Source: JAEYXS01 sp943367715
GTDB lineage: Bacteria > Verrucomicrobiota > Verrucomicrobiia > Limisphaerales > JAEYXS01
Reading direction: 5' to 3'
DNA: 64,000 nucleotides
Assembly: GCA_943367715.1 (NCBI GenBank)
Contig: CALRJY020000004.1
Location: 1 to 64,000 of the forward strand
The notes beneath the pieces are model-generated. The model was not told the origin of the DNA, did no database searches, and saw only the letters and a program-made list of their open reading frames with translations. Below, piece after piece: positions 34,494 through 43,045 of this stretch. The number at the start of each line of letters is the position of its first letter. Positions within the stretch are counted from its first letter, which is position 1. Position numbers and translations under genes: made by a program.

Positions 34494-36563
34494 TTAAGCC
34501 TTCACTCCCGTCTCCTGCGCCGCCATCCATCCCGCCACTCCTTCTTTCAAAGTCTGACGTTCCTCCGCTGACAACCCTTCCGGATCAAACCGGTAGCGAT
34601 AGTGCAATTGCACCAGCGGCGGCAATTCTTTTACCATCTCTGGTTTCAATTCCCCCACGCGCTTGAGCCATTGCCCTACACTCTCGCCTTCCAGCCGGTC
34701 CAACCCCATCGCGGCCAGCTTCTGCTCCACCGCGTAGAATTCCGAGTCGCTTCCCGGCCAGTCGATGGGCTTGCCGCCATCACCGGCCCCATCGTCCACC
34801 CGTTTGATCCGGCTGCGTCGCACCAGTCGCCACGCCAGGAATGCGATCAGCACCACCATCACCCAGATCATATTATTCCGCAGCTTCTCGCGGTCGGTCA
34901 GCCAGCGCCATTCAGAGAGCTGGAAGCGGAACTTCGACCACAGGTCTTTGATCGGCTCGAACATCGACGCGTTCTTGGCTTCCTCGATCGGCGCCCAGTC
35001 CGGCGGCGTGGTATCAAAATCTTTCCAGGCCATCTCCGCCTTATCGTAATAGAGCACCCACGCGTGACCATGCCGCTCCCGCACTACGAAGCGGTTCGGC
35101 GCGCCCTCAGTTTCCTGTACCGCAAATCCCACCGCATAACGCGCTGGCACCTCCAGCTCCCGGAGCAAGAGCACCGTAGCCGTAGCGAAATACTCGCAAT
35201 GCCCCGCCCGGCTGCGCAGCAGGAAATAACTCAACATGGTCTCCCGCGCCCGCCGATGCTGTGCCCCCTGCCAGGTATCGTAGCGAAATTTATCCACGAA
35301 GAATTGCTGCAAAGTCTGCAGTTTTTTCGGCAGCGGGTCAGTGCTCTTCAGGCCGGTTTCACGGATGATCTCCCTGATCGCGCGGGCCTCGCTATCGACC
35401 ACCAGGCTGTCCGTGTCCGTCGGCACGGAATCGATCGTCATGCCCGGCCCATGCTTCGCTTCGTATCTGGCAAAGGTCGTCGCGTTCGACACCCGGATGC
35501 CGCCATAGAAGTTCGTTTCAATCTGCGCCGCCACCAGCTTGTCGATGATCGCCACGCCGTTCGGCGCGCTCAACATGCCGCGACCTCGTGGAAAATATGT
35601 GGAGATGATTGCCGTCCCCGTCACCTGCTTTTCCGGAATCAATGGCCATGTGGAAGCTTCATTCTCGGAAACGGCGTCTTCGAACTTCACCCGCGTAGTC
35701 GTCCAGGACGGGCTGGCAAAGATGTCATAGCTCGCCTCGCGCAAAAGCTCTACGGGAGCACCCTGAACCTCCACTCGCATCACCACCTCGCCCGAAAGCT
35801 TCAACCGTCCTAATCGCCCGATCGCCGTGCGACTCTCGAACGGATTGGAATTTCGATTCAGGATCTTTGAGAGCCATTCCGAGAAATTCGTTTCCACCGC
35901 CCCCTGCACCCGTTGCAGCCCGATATGTCCGTTGTATCCCAAAGCCACCACCATCAATGCCAGCGGCGCCCACACCAGCGGCGAGAAACGCCTTGGCCGG
36001 ATCGCCGCCAGGGCGAACAGCACGAGAATGCTAAGGCCGATGAAAAATACCGGATCGCGCTCATTCACCAACGAAGTCGAGAACAGGACCATCGCGAAGT
36101 ACGGATACGAGACGTTCAGGGTCCCCCGCTCCGTCCCACCGCGCTTGAGCTGCCGCCGCCAGATCCATGAAAAGGTGCTGTACGGCACCTGTGGATTTGA
36201 ACCATACGACTGGGTCAGGACGATGGGAAAGAACACGATCGGCATCCACTGGAAGAATATGAACGCCGTCGCAAACGCATTGTTCATCACCTGATTGCGC
36301 TTGCTGTAGTTCGTCGCCTGAAAGAACTCCATCAGGTCATTCGTCGTATCCCGTGAGACAAAGCTGTAGATGGCCGAGGCCGCGAAGAGGATCGCACAGA
36401 AATCCCAAACGCGATAATAATCACTGCGATCCACTTCCCACCGTTGCCGGATCAGCAAAGACAGCTCCACCACCACAGCCATGATGCCACCCACCCAGAG
36501 CATTCCCGTCTGGTAGCCCCAGAAAGCCAATGCCAATCCCAAGAGTAATGGAGGCGTTTTCAT
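34494..36563 (-). CDS. Membrane transglutaminase-like protein (TgpA/DUF3488 type)
   Basis: 689 residues. Several membrane helices lie in residues 1-215. A periplasmic part follows, with the transglutaminase core C456 (SRAGHCEYFATATVLLLREL), H500 (RHGHAWVLYY) and D517, and another helix near 560-580 before a cytoplasmic tail with a DUF4129-like end. Related proteins act with MoxR and DUF58 proteins, as here. Its start overlaps the DUF58 stop by four bases (36560-36563), so the two are translated together. The substrate is unknown. Confidence 0.88.
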   Translation of the reverse strand: MKTPPLLLGLALAFWGYQTGMLWVGGIMAVVVELSLLIRQRWEVDRSDYYRVWDFCAILFAASAIYSFVSRDTTNDLMEFFQATNYSKRNQVMNNAFATAFIFFQWMPIVFFPIVLTQSYGSNPQVPYSTFSWIWRRQLKRGGTERGTLNVSYPYFAMVLFSTSLVNERDPVFFIGLSILVLFALAAIRPRRFSPLVWAPLALMVVALGYNGHIGLQRVQGAVETNFSEWLSKILNRNSNPFESRTAIGRLGRLKLSGEVVMRVEVQGAPVELLREASYDIFASPSWTTTRVKFEDAVSENEASTWPLIPEKQVTGTAIISTYFPRGRGMLSAPNGVAIIDKLVAAQIETNFYGGIRVSNATTFARYEAKHGPGMTIDSVPTDTDSLVVDSEARAIREIIRETGLKSTDPLPKKLQTLQQFFVDKFRYDTWQGAQHRRARETMLSYFLLRSRAGHCEYFATATVLLLRELEVPARYAVGFAVQETEGAPNRFVVRERHGHAWVLYYDKAEMAWKDFDTTPPDWAPIEEAKNASMFEPIKDLWSKFRFQLSEWRWLTDREKLRNNMIWVMVVLIAFLAWRLVRRSRIKRVDDGAGDGGKPIDWPGSDSEFYAVEQKLAAMGLDRLEGESVGQWLKRVGELKPEMVKELPPLVQLHYRYRFDPEGLSAEERQTLKEGVAGWMAAQETGVKA

Positions 36564-37930
36564 AGCCGCAGCAAGGCCTCCTCGATCTTGCCGGGGCGCA
36601 GTTGATGGAATTGCCCGGGAATATCCGCCATGGGACCGAAGTCAGTGATCTCCGGCTCCTCCTGTTCCATCACAAGAAAGACCACTACCGGCACATCCAA
36701 CCCCCGGAGCTTCTGGATGAATTCCCGCCTCGCTGCGTCCCACTTCAGCAACACGCAGATGCACCCGCTGACCACCGGGATGTGCTCGATCACCACGTTG
36801 GCGAGAGAATTGAATCCCTTCGTCTGGCAGATGTTCACGGAGGCCAGTATCTCCAGCATTTGCTCCGTATGCGCCAGCCCGCGACCCGCCGTGAAACAAT
36901 ACGCCTGTGACCCCACAAACATCAGGTCCAGCAACGAATCCTGCGTCTGGATGGTGCAGGCGAACGATGCCGCCACCGACACCGCTTCTTCAAAACGCTC
37001 GCTGTACGCCACCGTATCAAACGTATCCAGGATCAACGCATGCCGCACAAAAAACTCGTCCTGAAACTCCTTCACGATGGGCTTCCCCGAGCGTGCCCAA
37101 CTGCGCCAGTGAATGTGGCGCATCGGATCACCGGGCCGGTAATCGCGCAATGAAACGAACTCCTCCGATTCCCCCACTGCCGCCGCCAGCGCCACCCCGC
37201 CTTGCTGATAACGCAGGGTTCCCGGCAAAGCAAAATGCGGAATCGGATAACGCTTCGGCAGCACCAGCAGCTTGTCCTTAAGTGGGAACGGCGAGATTTG
37301 TCGGAAGACGCCGAGCGGGTCCATGCTCGCGGCGAGCAGCTTCTCAAAGTGCAGCACGCCCCGTCGTTTCGGTAGCAGGACCATCTCGACCTCCACCGCG
37401 GCCCCCGGCAGACACTGTGCCACAGTCGCTCCGCTCAGCACTGCCCGCTGGTTGATCTCCACCAGCCATTGCCAGCGGTAAAAACCCTGCATGCGGTCGA
37501 ACCAGTTGCGCTTTTCCTCACCCGGTTCCGGCGTCGTCAAATATTCTTCCAGCGTCGGTCGGGGATCGGACAGCTCCTCCTGCAATTCCACATCCTTCAA
37601 GGAAAACCGGCCCTCATTCTTGAACCGGACCCGATATTTCACAGGCGAACCCGCCGAGGCAAAGCGCGGCAGTATTCTTTGCGCGACAAACTTGGTCCGC
37701 CCCAACCGCATCGTGAGCCAGGACACCAGCAGGAGCGCGAGCATCAGCGAAAATGCCTGATAAGCCACCGTGAGGTTCGTATCCAGGCCGAACATCGCCA
37801 GGATCAGCGACCAGCTCATGATCAGCACCCCCACGCGACCTACGCGCCGCACCACCCACTGCCGCAGCACGAAATACACACGATACTGCCGGTACGACCG
37901 CCTGCGAAAATTGTCATTTCCCCAGCTCAT
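36560..37930 (-). CDS. DUF58 domain protein
   Basis: 456 residues. Two hydrophobic helices near the N-terminus (about 30-75) anchor it. The DUF58 core is 'VSLRDYRPGDPMRHIHWRSWARSGKPIVKEF', followed by a von Willebrand A-like fold ('ALILDTFDTV') with an altered metal site. Such proteins are partners of MoxR ATPases in envelope assembly or maturation. It sits between the MoxR gene and the transglutaminase gene in one operon. Confidence 0.9.
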   Translation of the reverse strand: MSWGNDNFRRRSYRQYRVYFVLRQWVVRRVGRVGVLIMSWSLILAMFGLDTNLTVAYQAFSLMLALLLVSWLTMRLGRTKFVAQRILPRFASAGSPVKYRVRFKNEGRFSLKDVELQEELSDPRPTLEEYLTTPEPGEEKRNWFDRMQGFYRWQWLVEINQRAVLSGATVAQCLPGAAVEVEMVLLPKRRGVLHFEKLLAASMDPLGVFRQISPFPLKDKLLVLPKRYPIPHFALPGTLRYQQGGVALAAAVGESEEFVSLRDYRPGDPMRHIHWRSWARSGKPIVKEFQDEFFVRHALILDTFDTVAYSERFEEAVSVAASFACTIQTQDSLLDLMFVGSQAYCFTAGRGLAHTEQMLEILASVNICQTKGFNSLANVVIEHIPVVSGCICVLLKWDAARREFIQKLRGLDVPVVVFLVMEQEEPEITDFGPMADIPGQFHQLRPGKIEEALLRL

Positions 37931-37970
37931 CTTTCAAATCACTTCCAGCTCCGCCATCTCTCCGTAGTGG

Positions 37971-37990
37971 GGCAGACGCCCACGTCTGCC
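37971..37990. repeat. Hairpin between MoxR and DUF58 genes
   Basis: GGCAGACG, CCCA, CGTCTGCC: a perfect eight-base stem in the 95-base gap of the operon. No T tract follows, so it may affect mRNA stability rather than end transcription. Confidence 0.45.
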
Positions 37991-38025
37991 TTAATCGTGC
38001 AGGCGCCACCGACTGCACCCGTCCT

Positions 38026-38976
38026 TTACGCAGGCACTTTCACGTTCTTCAAGATCGTCTCCACCACGCTCTTCGAAGTCAGCCCGCTGAACTTCGCCTG
38101 CGGCTCCATCACCATGCGGTGCGCGATGACCTCCACCGCCAATTCCTGGATGTTCTCCGGCGTCACGAATGGCTGATTGTCGAATAATGCCAGCGCCTGC
38201 GCCGCTTTCATCAGCGAGAGCGATGCCCGCGGGCTCGCGCCCAATTGCACACCCTCGGATTTACGCGTCGCGGATACGAGATCCACGATGTAGCGCTTGA
38301 GTTCGTCGCTGATACGCACGGCCTGCACCGCCTGCCGCGTCATCAGCACGTCCGCCATGGTCACACAGGGCTTCAAGCCATCGATGGGATGCTTCCGCTC
38401 TTGCGCGGAAAGAATGGACACCTCCTCTTCACTGCTCACATAACCCAGCGTGAATTGCAGTGCGAACCGGTCCATCTGCGCCTCGGGTAACGGATACGTG
38501 CCGCGAAACTCCACCGGATTCTGCGTGGCGATCACGAAGAACAGCTCGGATAACTTGCGCTGCTGCCCCTCCACGCTCACCTGACCTTCGCCCATCGCTT
38601 CCAGCAAGGCCGATTGCGTACGCGGCGAGGCGCGGTTGATCTCATCCGCCAGCATGATGTTCGCGAAGACCGGGCCTTCATGGAAATGAAAGAGCTGGTC
38701 GCGCTGATTGAAAATGGAGACGCCCAGAATGTCTGATGGCAACAAGTCCGGCGTGAACTGGATGCGCTTGAACTCCGCCTGCACGGAGAGCGCCAGTGCC
38801 TTGGCCAGCGTCGTTTTGCCCGTGCCTGGATAATCCTCCAGCAGCACATGGCCGCCACTGATGAGAGCTGCGAGCAGTTTGCGGATGGCCTCACTTTGGC
38901 CTTTCATGACCTGCTCGATGTTTGCCTGAATGGCTTGGATCACCTCCCGCGGTGCCAGCTTTTGTGTTTCGCTCAT
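38026..38976 (-). CDS. MoxR family AAA+ ATPase
   Basis: 316 residues, the usual MoxR length. Walker A is P50-G-T-G-K54-T-T; Walker B is in 'FANIMLADEINRASPRTQSALLEAM'; sensor 1 is 'FVIATQNPVEFRGTYPLPEAQMDRF'. MoxR proteins are chaperone-like ATPases that act with von Willebrand A-type partners such as the DUF58 protein encoded next. It is the first gene of the three-gene operon. Confidence 0.94.
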   Translation of the reverse strand: MSETQKLAPREVIQAIQANIEQVMKGQSEAIRKLLAALISGGHVLLEDYPGTGKTTLAKALALSVQAEFKRIQFTPDLLPSDILGVSIFNQRDQLFHFHEGPVFANIMLADEINRASPRTQSALLEAMGEGQVSVEGQQRKLSELFFVIATQNPVEFRGTYPLPEAQMDRFALQFTLGYVSSEEEVSILSAQERKHPIDGLKPCVTMADVLMTRQAVQAVRISDELKRYIVDLVSATRKSEGVQLGASPRASLSLMKAAQALALFDNQPFVTPENIQELAVEVIAHRMVMEPQAKFSGLTSKSVVETILKNVKVPA

Positions 38977-39047
38977 GTGATGGTTCTCCCAGAAGTATAC
39001 CCTGTTTGTAGCTCCTAGCCAATGTGGACCGCGACCAATTGGCTCAC

Positions 39048-40190
39048 TTAGTTTGACCGTCCCTTTTCCTCTCCGTTCAAATAAACTTTAATGCATTTCG
39101 GCAGTTTCGCCACATCCATTTCGATCAAACAGAAACTCGCCGCCTTGTCTGGTTCCAGCGCCACGTCCAATCCCATCATCCGCGCCGGCACCGTGGAAAA
39201 ACATGGCCAGACCGTCTGCCACGCCACGCCCAGCATCTCCGCGGTGCGTTGCACGCCCTCGATGGGCTTCAAGGCGGACCCGGCGAAATTCACCTGCCCC
39301 GGCATCCGCACCACCTGATCAGCCCCCACTTCTACTTCGACAGCGCCGATGCGATATCGTCCCGGTGGCGCCCCCGCCGCCGCCATCGCATCCGTGGTGT
39401 AGTAGATCTGCTCCACGCACAGGGTCCGGTAAAATAACCGAAACGGCTCCGGCGACACATGGATGCGATCCGGAATGATGCCCACCGTCAGCGCCGACTG
39501 ATCCAGCACGCGCCAGACGATATTGTCATGCCGGTCCAAAGTGCGCGGGCAACCATTCCCCAAATGCGTGAAGCCCACCGCTCCCGCCTTCGTCGCTGCG
39601 CTGATGGATTCCGCCGAAGCATTCGTATGGCCGAGACTGATCTTGATACCCTTGCTCGCCGCATACCGGATCGCCTCGATGGTCCCCTCACGCTCCGAAG
39701 CCACCGTGAGCAGCACGGGATCCCCCTCCGTCACCGCCAGCAGTTCATCGATATGCTTCACCGTCGGGTCACACATCACCACCGCATTGTGCGCGCCCTT
39801 GAACCCGGGCTCCGGCGAAAGAAACGGCCCCTCGATATGCCACCCCACAATCCCAGCTCTCAATTCCGCATTCGCATTCCGCAAAGCCCGAATGTTCTTC
39901 AAGCGCGCCAGCAAGCGCTGCCATTCATCCGTGATGAGCGTCAGCAAAATCTGCCCACAACCATCTTGCTGCAAGCCACGCAACGCCTTCAGCAAATCCG
40001 CCTCCGTCAAATTATCCTGCTGGAAATCCACACCCGCATAGCCATTCACCTGCACATCGATCAACAACGGCGCCAGCCACAGACTCGTCTCCGTGCCTTC
40101 AGGCAAAGGTAAGATGCCAGCGATCTTCCCGTCTGCCCAGGCCATCTCCACCGGCTTCCCCGTCCGATAATCCTTCGCAATCACTTTCAT
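39048..40190 (-). CDS. nagA: N-acetylglucosamine-6-phosphate deacetylase
   Basis: 380 residues. Amidohydrolase motifs: 'LLIDVQVNGYAGVDFQQD' early, the metal-binding Glu in 'GWHIEGPFLSPEPGFKGAHN', 'ISLGHTNAS', 'FTHLGNGCPRTLDR' and the catalytic Asp in 'YYTTDAMAAAG'. The usual HLFNAM is HLGNGC here. It removes acetate from GlcNAc-6-P to give GlcN-6-P, the substrate of the deaminase encoded divergently 500 bases away. Together they form the amino-sugar catabolic step; no transporter is nearby. Confidence 0.9.
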   Translation of the reverse strand: MKVIAKDYRTGKPVEMAWADGKIAGILPLPEGTETSLWLAPLLIDVQVNGYAGVDFQQDNLTEADLLKALRGLQQDGCGQILLTLITDEWQRLLARLKNIRALRNANAELRAGIVGWHIEGPFLSPEPGFKGAHNAVVMCDPTVKHIDELLAVTEGDPVLLTVASEREGTIEAIRYAASKGIKISLGHTNASAESISAATKAGAVGFTHLGNGCPRTLDRHDNIVWRVLDQSALTVGIIPDRIHVSPEPFRLFYRTLCVEQIYYTTDAMAAAGAPPGRYRIGAVEVEVGADQVVRMPGQVNFAGSALKPIEGVQRTAEMLGVAWQTVWPCFSTVPARMMGLDVALEPDKAASFCLIEMDVAKLPKCIKVYLNGEEKGRSN

Positions 40191-40362
40191 AAAAAACCTC
40201 TCATACCACGTCGTTAGGTCAGGCCGCTCTCATCGCCACCTCAGCGACGGTAAGGACCGGTTCCACCCGGTCCCTGACACTTTTCGGAACCGGTCAACCA
40301 TCCTTCCACCGGCTCTTTCAACACGCCCACCATCCCTTATTTCCTTTCTCCCCGCACACCTT

Positions 40363-40392
40363 GCGTTCCACTACGTTCCATTACGTTCACAC
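40363..40392. repeat. 10-bp tandem repeat
   Basis: Three units: GCGTTCCACT, ACGTTCCATT, ACGTTCACAC. Confidence 0.5.
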
Positions 40393-40441
40393 AAAATCTT
40401 TCTTTCATGCCCTCATCCTGCCACTGATTTCATCTCACCGT

Positions 40442-40477
40442 TAGCCCTACATCGGCTATATCGGCTACATCGGCACA
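40442..40477. repeat. 9-bp tandem repeat
   Basis: TAGCCCTAC, ATCGGCTAT, ATCGGCTAC, ATCGGCACA: two near-perfect and two degenerate units. Confidence 0.55.
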
Positions 40478-40575
40478 AAATCTCGCTTTTCTCAGCCCAC
40501 AGGCTTCAACCTTGTTCCTGACTTCCCACGGTTGATTCCACCCCTTCTCAATGCTCGCTACTCAAATGATGGCCT

Positions 40576-40590
40576 GCCGGTGCAACCGGC
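40576..40590. repeat. 15-base palindrome GCCGGTGCAACCGGC, second copy
   Basis: Identical to 21944-21958. Confidence 0.5.
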
Positions 40591-40685
40591 CTCCATTTGT
40601 CCGCTTGCGCGCGCTCTTCCCTACCATTAGCCTGCGCTTTCCTTGATTGTCTGAAAATCTTGAACCCGAAGCAAAAGTAAAGTTC

Positions 40686-41456
40686 ATGCCACAACCGATT
40701 AAGACCTACACCGTCGATTCCCTTCCGGTGCGCGTTTACGCCAACCAGCCGGACATGGCCGCCGATGCCGCCCTCACCGTCCGCGATTACCTCGCCTCCG
40801 TCATCGCCCAAAAGGGCTCCGCCGCCGCCATCCTCGCCACCGGCAATTCCCAGATCAAATTTCTCGAAGAGATCATCCGCCTCGGTGGTGTGGACTGGTC
40901 CAAGGTTACCCTCTTCCACATGGATGAATACCTCGGCATCCATCCCGCGCACAAAGCCAGCTTCCGCTGCTACATGCGCGAACGCGTCGAGTCCCGCCTG
41001 AAGCCGAAAGCGTTCCATTACCTCGAAGGCGACGCCCTCGAACCCATCTTGGAATGTGAACGCTACTCCGCCTTGTTGAACGCCCAGGAGATCGACCTCT
41101 GCTGCCTCGGCATCGGTGAGAACGGTCACATCGCCTTCAACGATCCTCCCGTCGCCAACTTCAATGACACCCGCCTGGTGAAAGTAGTGCAGCTCGACCT
41201 CGCCTGCCGCCTCCAGCAGGTGAACGAAGGCCACTTCCCCAGCGTGGACCAGATGCCCCATTACGCGCTGACCCTCACGATTCCGGCCCTTTGCCGCGCC
41301 AAGAAAATGGTCTGCCTCTGCCCGGAAACGCGCAAAGCCAAGGCCACTCGCGGCACCCTGCTGGGCCCGATCTCGACAGCCTGCCCCGCCTCCTATCTGC
41401 GCACACAGTCCCAATGCACGCTGTATCTGGACACCGATTCCACCAGCCTGCTGTAA
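40686..41456 (+). CDS. nagB: Glucosamine-6-phosphate deaminase
   Basis: 256 residues from the ATG at 40686; a TTG at 40647 is in frame but adds an unrelated stretch. The signature 'VTLFHMDEYLGI' and the catalytic 'DLCCLGIGENGHIAFNDPP' match NagB. It converts GlcN-6-P to fructose-6-P and ammonia. The family is close to 6-phosphogluconolactonases, but the divergent nagA supports the deaminase call. A clear terminator follows. Confidence 0.88.
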   Translation: MPQPIKTYTVDSLPVRVYANQPDMAADAALTVRDYLASVIAQKGSAAAILATGNSQIKFLEEIIRLGGVDWSKVTLFHMDEYLGIHPAHKASFRCYMRERVESRLKPKAFHYLEGDALEPILECERYSALLNAQEIDLCCLGIGENGHIAFNDPPVANFNDTRLVKVVQLDLACRLQQVNEGHFPSVDQMPHYALTLTIPALCRAKKMVCLCPETRKAKATRGTLLGPISTACPASYLRTQSQCTLYLDTDSTSLL

Positions 41457-41464
41457 CCAATGTG

Positions 41465-41485
41465 TTGCTGGCATCTTGCCAGCAA
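41465..41485. repeat. Perfect nine-base hairpin with TCT loop
   Basis: TTGCTGGCA, TCT, TGCCAGCAA, nine bases past the nagB stop. It has the same loop as the GGAGC-hairpin-AGCA family but different flanks. Confidence 0.5.
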
Positions 41486-41523
41486 TTCGAGCGCGCCCGT
41501 ACTCAACGGCCTTATAAAACTTC

Positions 41524-41554
41524 AAAGCCGCCTCTACCCGAGGCGGCTTTTGTT
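41524..41554 (+). terminator. Intrinsic terminator of nagB
   Basis: AAAGCCGCCTC (41524-41534), loop TACCC, GAGGCGGCTTT (41540-41550), then T-rich sequence. It may also serve the convergent gene. Confidence 0.8.
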
Positions 41555-41599
41555 TTACCTTCTCCAGCCGGGCCAGACCCGGGCTTGGATATTTTAATC

Positions 41600-42208
41600 C
41601 TACTTCCTCACCGTGATCGTCGCTTCATGCTGCCCCAGCACTTTAATGAGGATATCAGCATTGTCACTGCCCGGAGTGACGCTGAACTCGATGGGGAATT
41701 CTTGTTTCCCTCCTTTGACCGCTTTCATCGCCACCGTCTTTAGAGGCTCTTTTCCTTTGCCGTAGATCACCAGTTCCAGGCCGTTTTTCTCTGTTTTGCG
41801 CACTCCCAAGGTGCAAAGCACCACATCCGCCACCTCATTCTTCGCCGAAACTTCCACCAATTTCAATTTGCTATCTGGCACCGCTTTGCCATCCACCTCC
41901 AGCACCAAGCCCTTCAACCAAAGCTGGCCCAGCGGCAATGCGGTTTCCCCGGCTTTGGCCAGCACATCGGCGAGTTTCGTTTCCGGTATCACCACCATGC
42001 CGATATCGCCCTTGGCTAGGCCGAAAGGATTTTTGATGTCCACATCCACCTTCAGCGCCAGATCATCCAGTTTGCCCGCGGCATTCCAGAGCAGGTACGA
42101 GGCCTTCAGCAGTTCATCACGCGGAATGGCCTCCTGCGCCTGCAGCCCGGCACTAGCGAACCCCAGCACACCGACGATCAGTGAAACAAAACGAGATGAC
42201 TTCTTCAT
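41600..42208 (-). CDS. Secreted hypothetical protein
   Basis: 202 residues from the ATG at 42208. A signal peptide covers about 1-24 (ending GLQAQE). The mature part is beta-rich with repeated 'Lxlxvdg' strands and no Cys pairs or catalytic motif that I recognise. It ends with 'EATITVRK'. No partner gene is apparent; it lies between nagB and a VOC gene. Confidence 0.65.
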   Translation of the reverse strand: MKKSSRFVSLIVGVLGFASAGLQAQEAIPRDELLKASYLLWNAAGKLDDLALKVDVDIKNPFGLAKGDIGMVVIPETKLADVLAKAGETALPLGQLWLKGLVLEVDGKAVPDSKLKLVEVSAKNEVADVVLCTLGVRKTEKNGLELVIYGKGKEPLKTVAMKAVKGGKQEFPIEFSVTPGSDNADILIKVLGQHEATITVRK

Positions 42209-42429
42209 GAAATGATTAGATTGGTTGGTTGCGACCATATTACCTGTCTGATGACGTCCTGTCAGCCTTTCGGTTACAATCTTTGCAAGGGTTGAAGCGG
42301 AACGACGAGGCACAGACCTCGTGCTGCCGTTTTCCAGCCAGCAGTCCGCGATGTCCGCCGTAGCACATCCGCAACGCATGGCGTTCCCCCCTCCTTTCTC
42401 TTTCCCTCAAACCTGCTACTGTCTTTCCC

Positions 42430-42912
42430 ATGACCACACCCGTCATCCACCCCGGCGTCCGTATCGGCCACGTCCACCTGAAAGTCGCCGATCTCGATCG
42501 CGCCCTGAATTTCTACTGCGGCATCCTCGGCTTCCAGCTCACCCAACGCTATGGCCGCCAGGCCGCCTTCATCTCCGCCGGTGGCTACCATCACCACATC
42601 GGCCTGAACACTTGGGAAAGCCTCGGCGGCAAACCGCCCGCCCAAGGCACCACCGGCCTCTACCACCTCGCCATCCTTTATCCAACCCGCGCCACCCTCG
42701 CCGATGCCCTCCGTTGCGTGATGAAAGCCAACATCGAACTCGACGGAGCCTCCAACCACGGCGTGAGCGAAGCTCTCTACCTCCGCGACCCCGATCAAAA
42801 CGGCGTCGAACTCTACTGGGACCGTCCCGAATCCGAATGGCCCCGCACGCCGGATGGCCAACTCGCCATGATCACTGCGCCGCTAGATCTGGACGCCCTC
42901 CTCAAATCGTAG
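42430..42912 (+). CDS. VOC family (glyoxalase/dioxygenase-like) protein
   Basis: 160 residues. The opening 'IRIGHVHLKVADLDRALNFYCGILGFQL' and 'YHHHIGLNTW' are the paired beta-alpha-beta modules of the vicinal-oxygen-chelate fold; 'DPDQNGVELYWDRP' supplies the conserved Glu metal ligand. The family includes glyoxalases, extradiol dioxygenases and resistance proteins, so the substrate is open. The stop codon is part of the dispersed repeat that begins at 42909. Confidence 0.85.
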   Translation: MTTPVIHPGVRIGHVHLKVADLDRALNFYCGILGFQLTQRYGRQAAFISAGGYHHHIGLNTWESLGGKPPAQGTTGLYHLAILYPTRATLADALRCVMKANIELDGASNHGVSEALYLRDPDQNGVELYWDRPESEWPRTPDGQLAMITAPLDLDALLKS

Positions 42913-42979
42913 CCGCCGAGGTAACGAGGCGGAACTAACTAATTCTCGGCAAGGTCCGCCTCCTCACGTTGTCGGCTAC
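42909..42979. repeat. GTAGCCGCCGA-type dispersed repeat, full inverted pair
   Basis: GTAGCCGCCGAGG...GAGGCGGA at the left is mirrored by TCCGCCTCCTC...CGGCTAC at the right, with a short loop. The left half matches 21069-21098. The VOC stop codon lies inside it. Confidence 0.6.
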
Positions 42980-43021
42980 AAAAAACAAAAAGGCGGCTGA
43001 GGTCCTCACCTCAACCGCCTT
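42980..43021 (-). terminator. Intrinsic terminator of the nrdB-dcd-nrdA operon
   Basis: On the minus strand: stem AAGGCGG-T-TGAGGT, loop, ACCTCA-G-CCGCCTT, with one mismatch, then TTTTGTTTTTT. It lies 25 bases past the nrdA stop. Confidence 0.75.
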
Positions 43022-43045
43022 CGTGAAACTTATCCTACCACGCTC

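Larger units (their letters stand above)
40191..40685. other. Divergent nagA/nagB intergenic region of about 500 bases
   Basis: No gene. Contains a GGACCGG / CCGGTCC hairpin (40254-40273), a 10-bp tandem array (40363), a 9-bp tandem array (40442) and the palindrome at 40576. Promoters for both genes should be here, but none stands out. Confidence 0.5.

Noticed and set aside
40548..41525. Open frame antisense to nagB
   Set aside because: Shadow of a well-supported enzyme gene.
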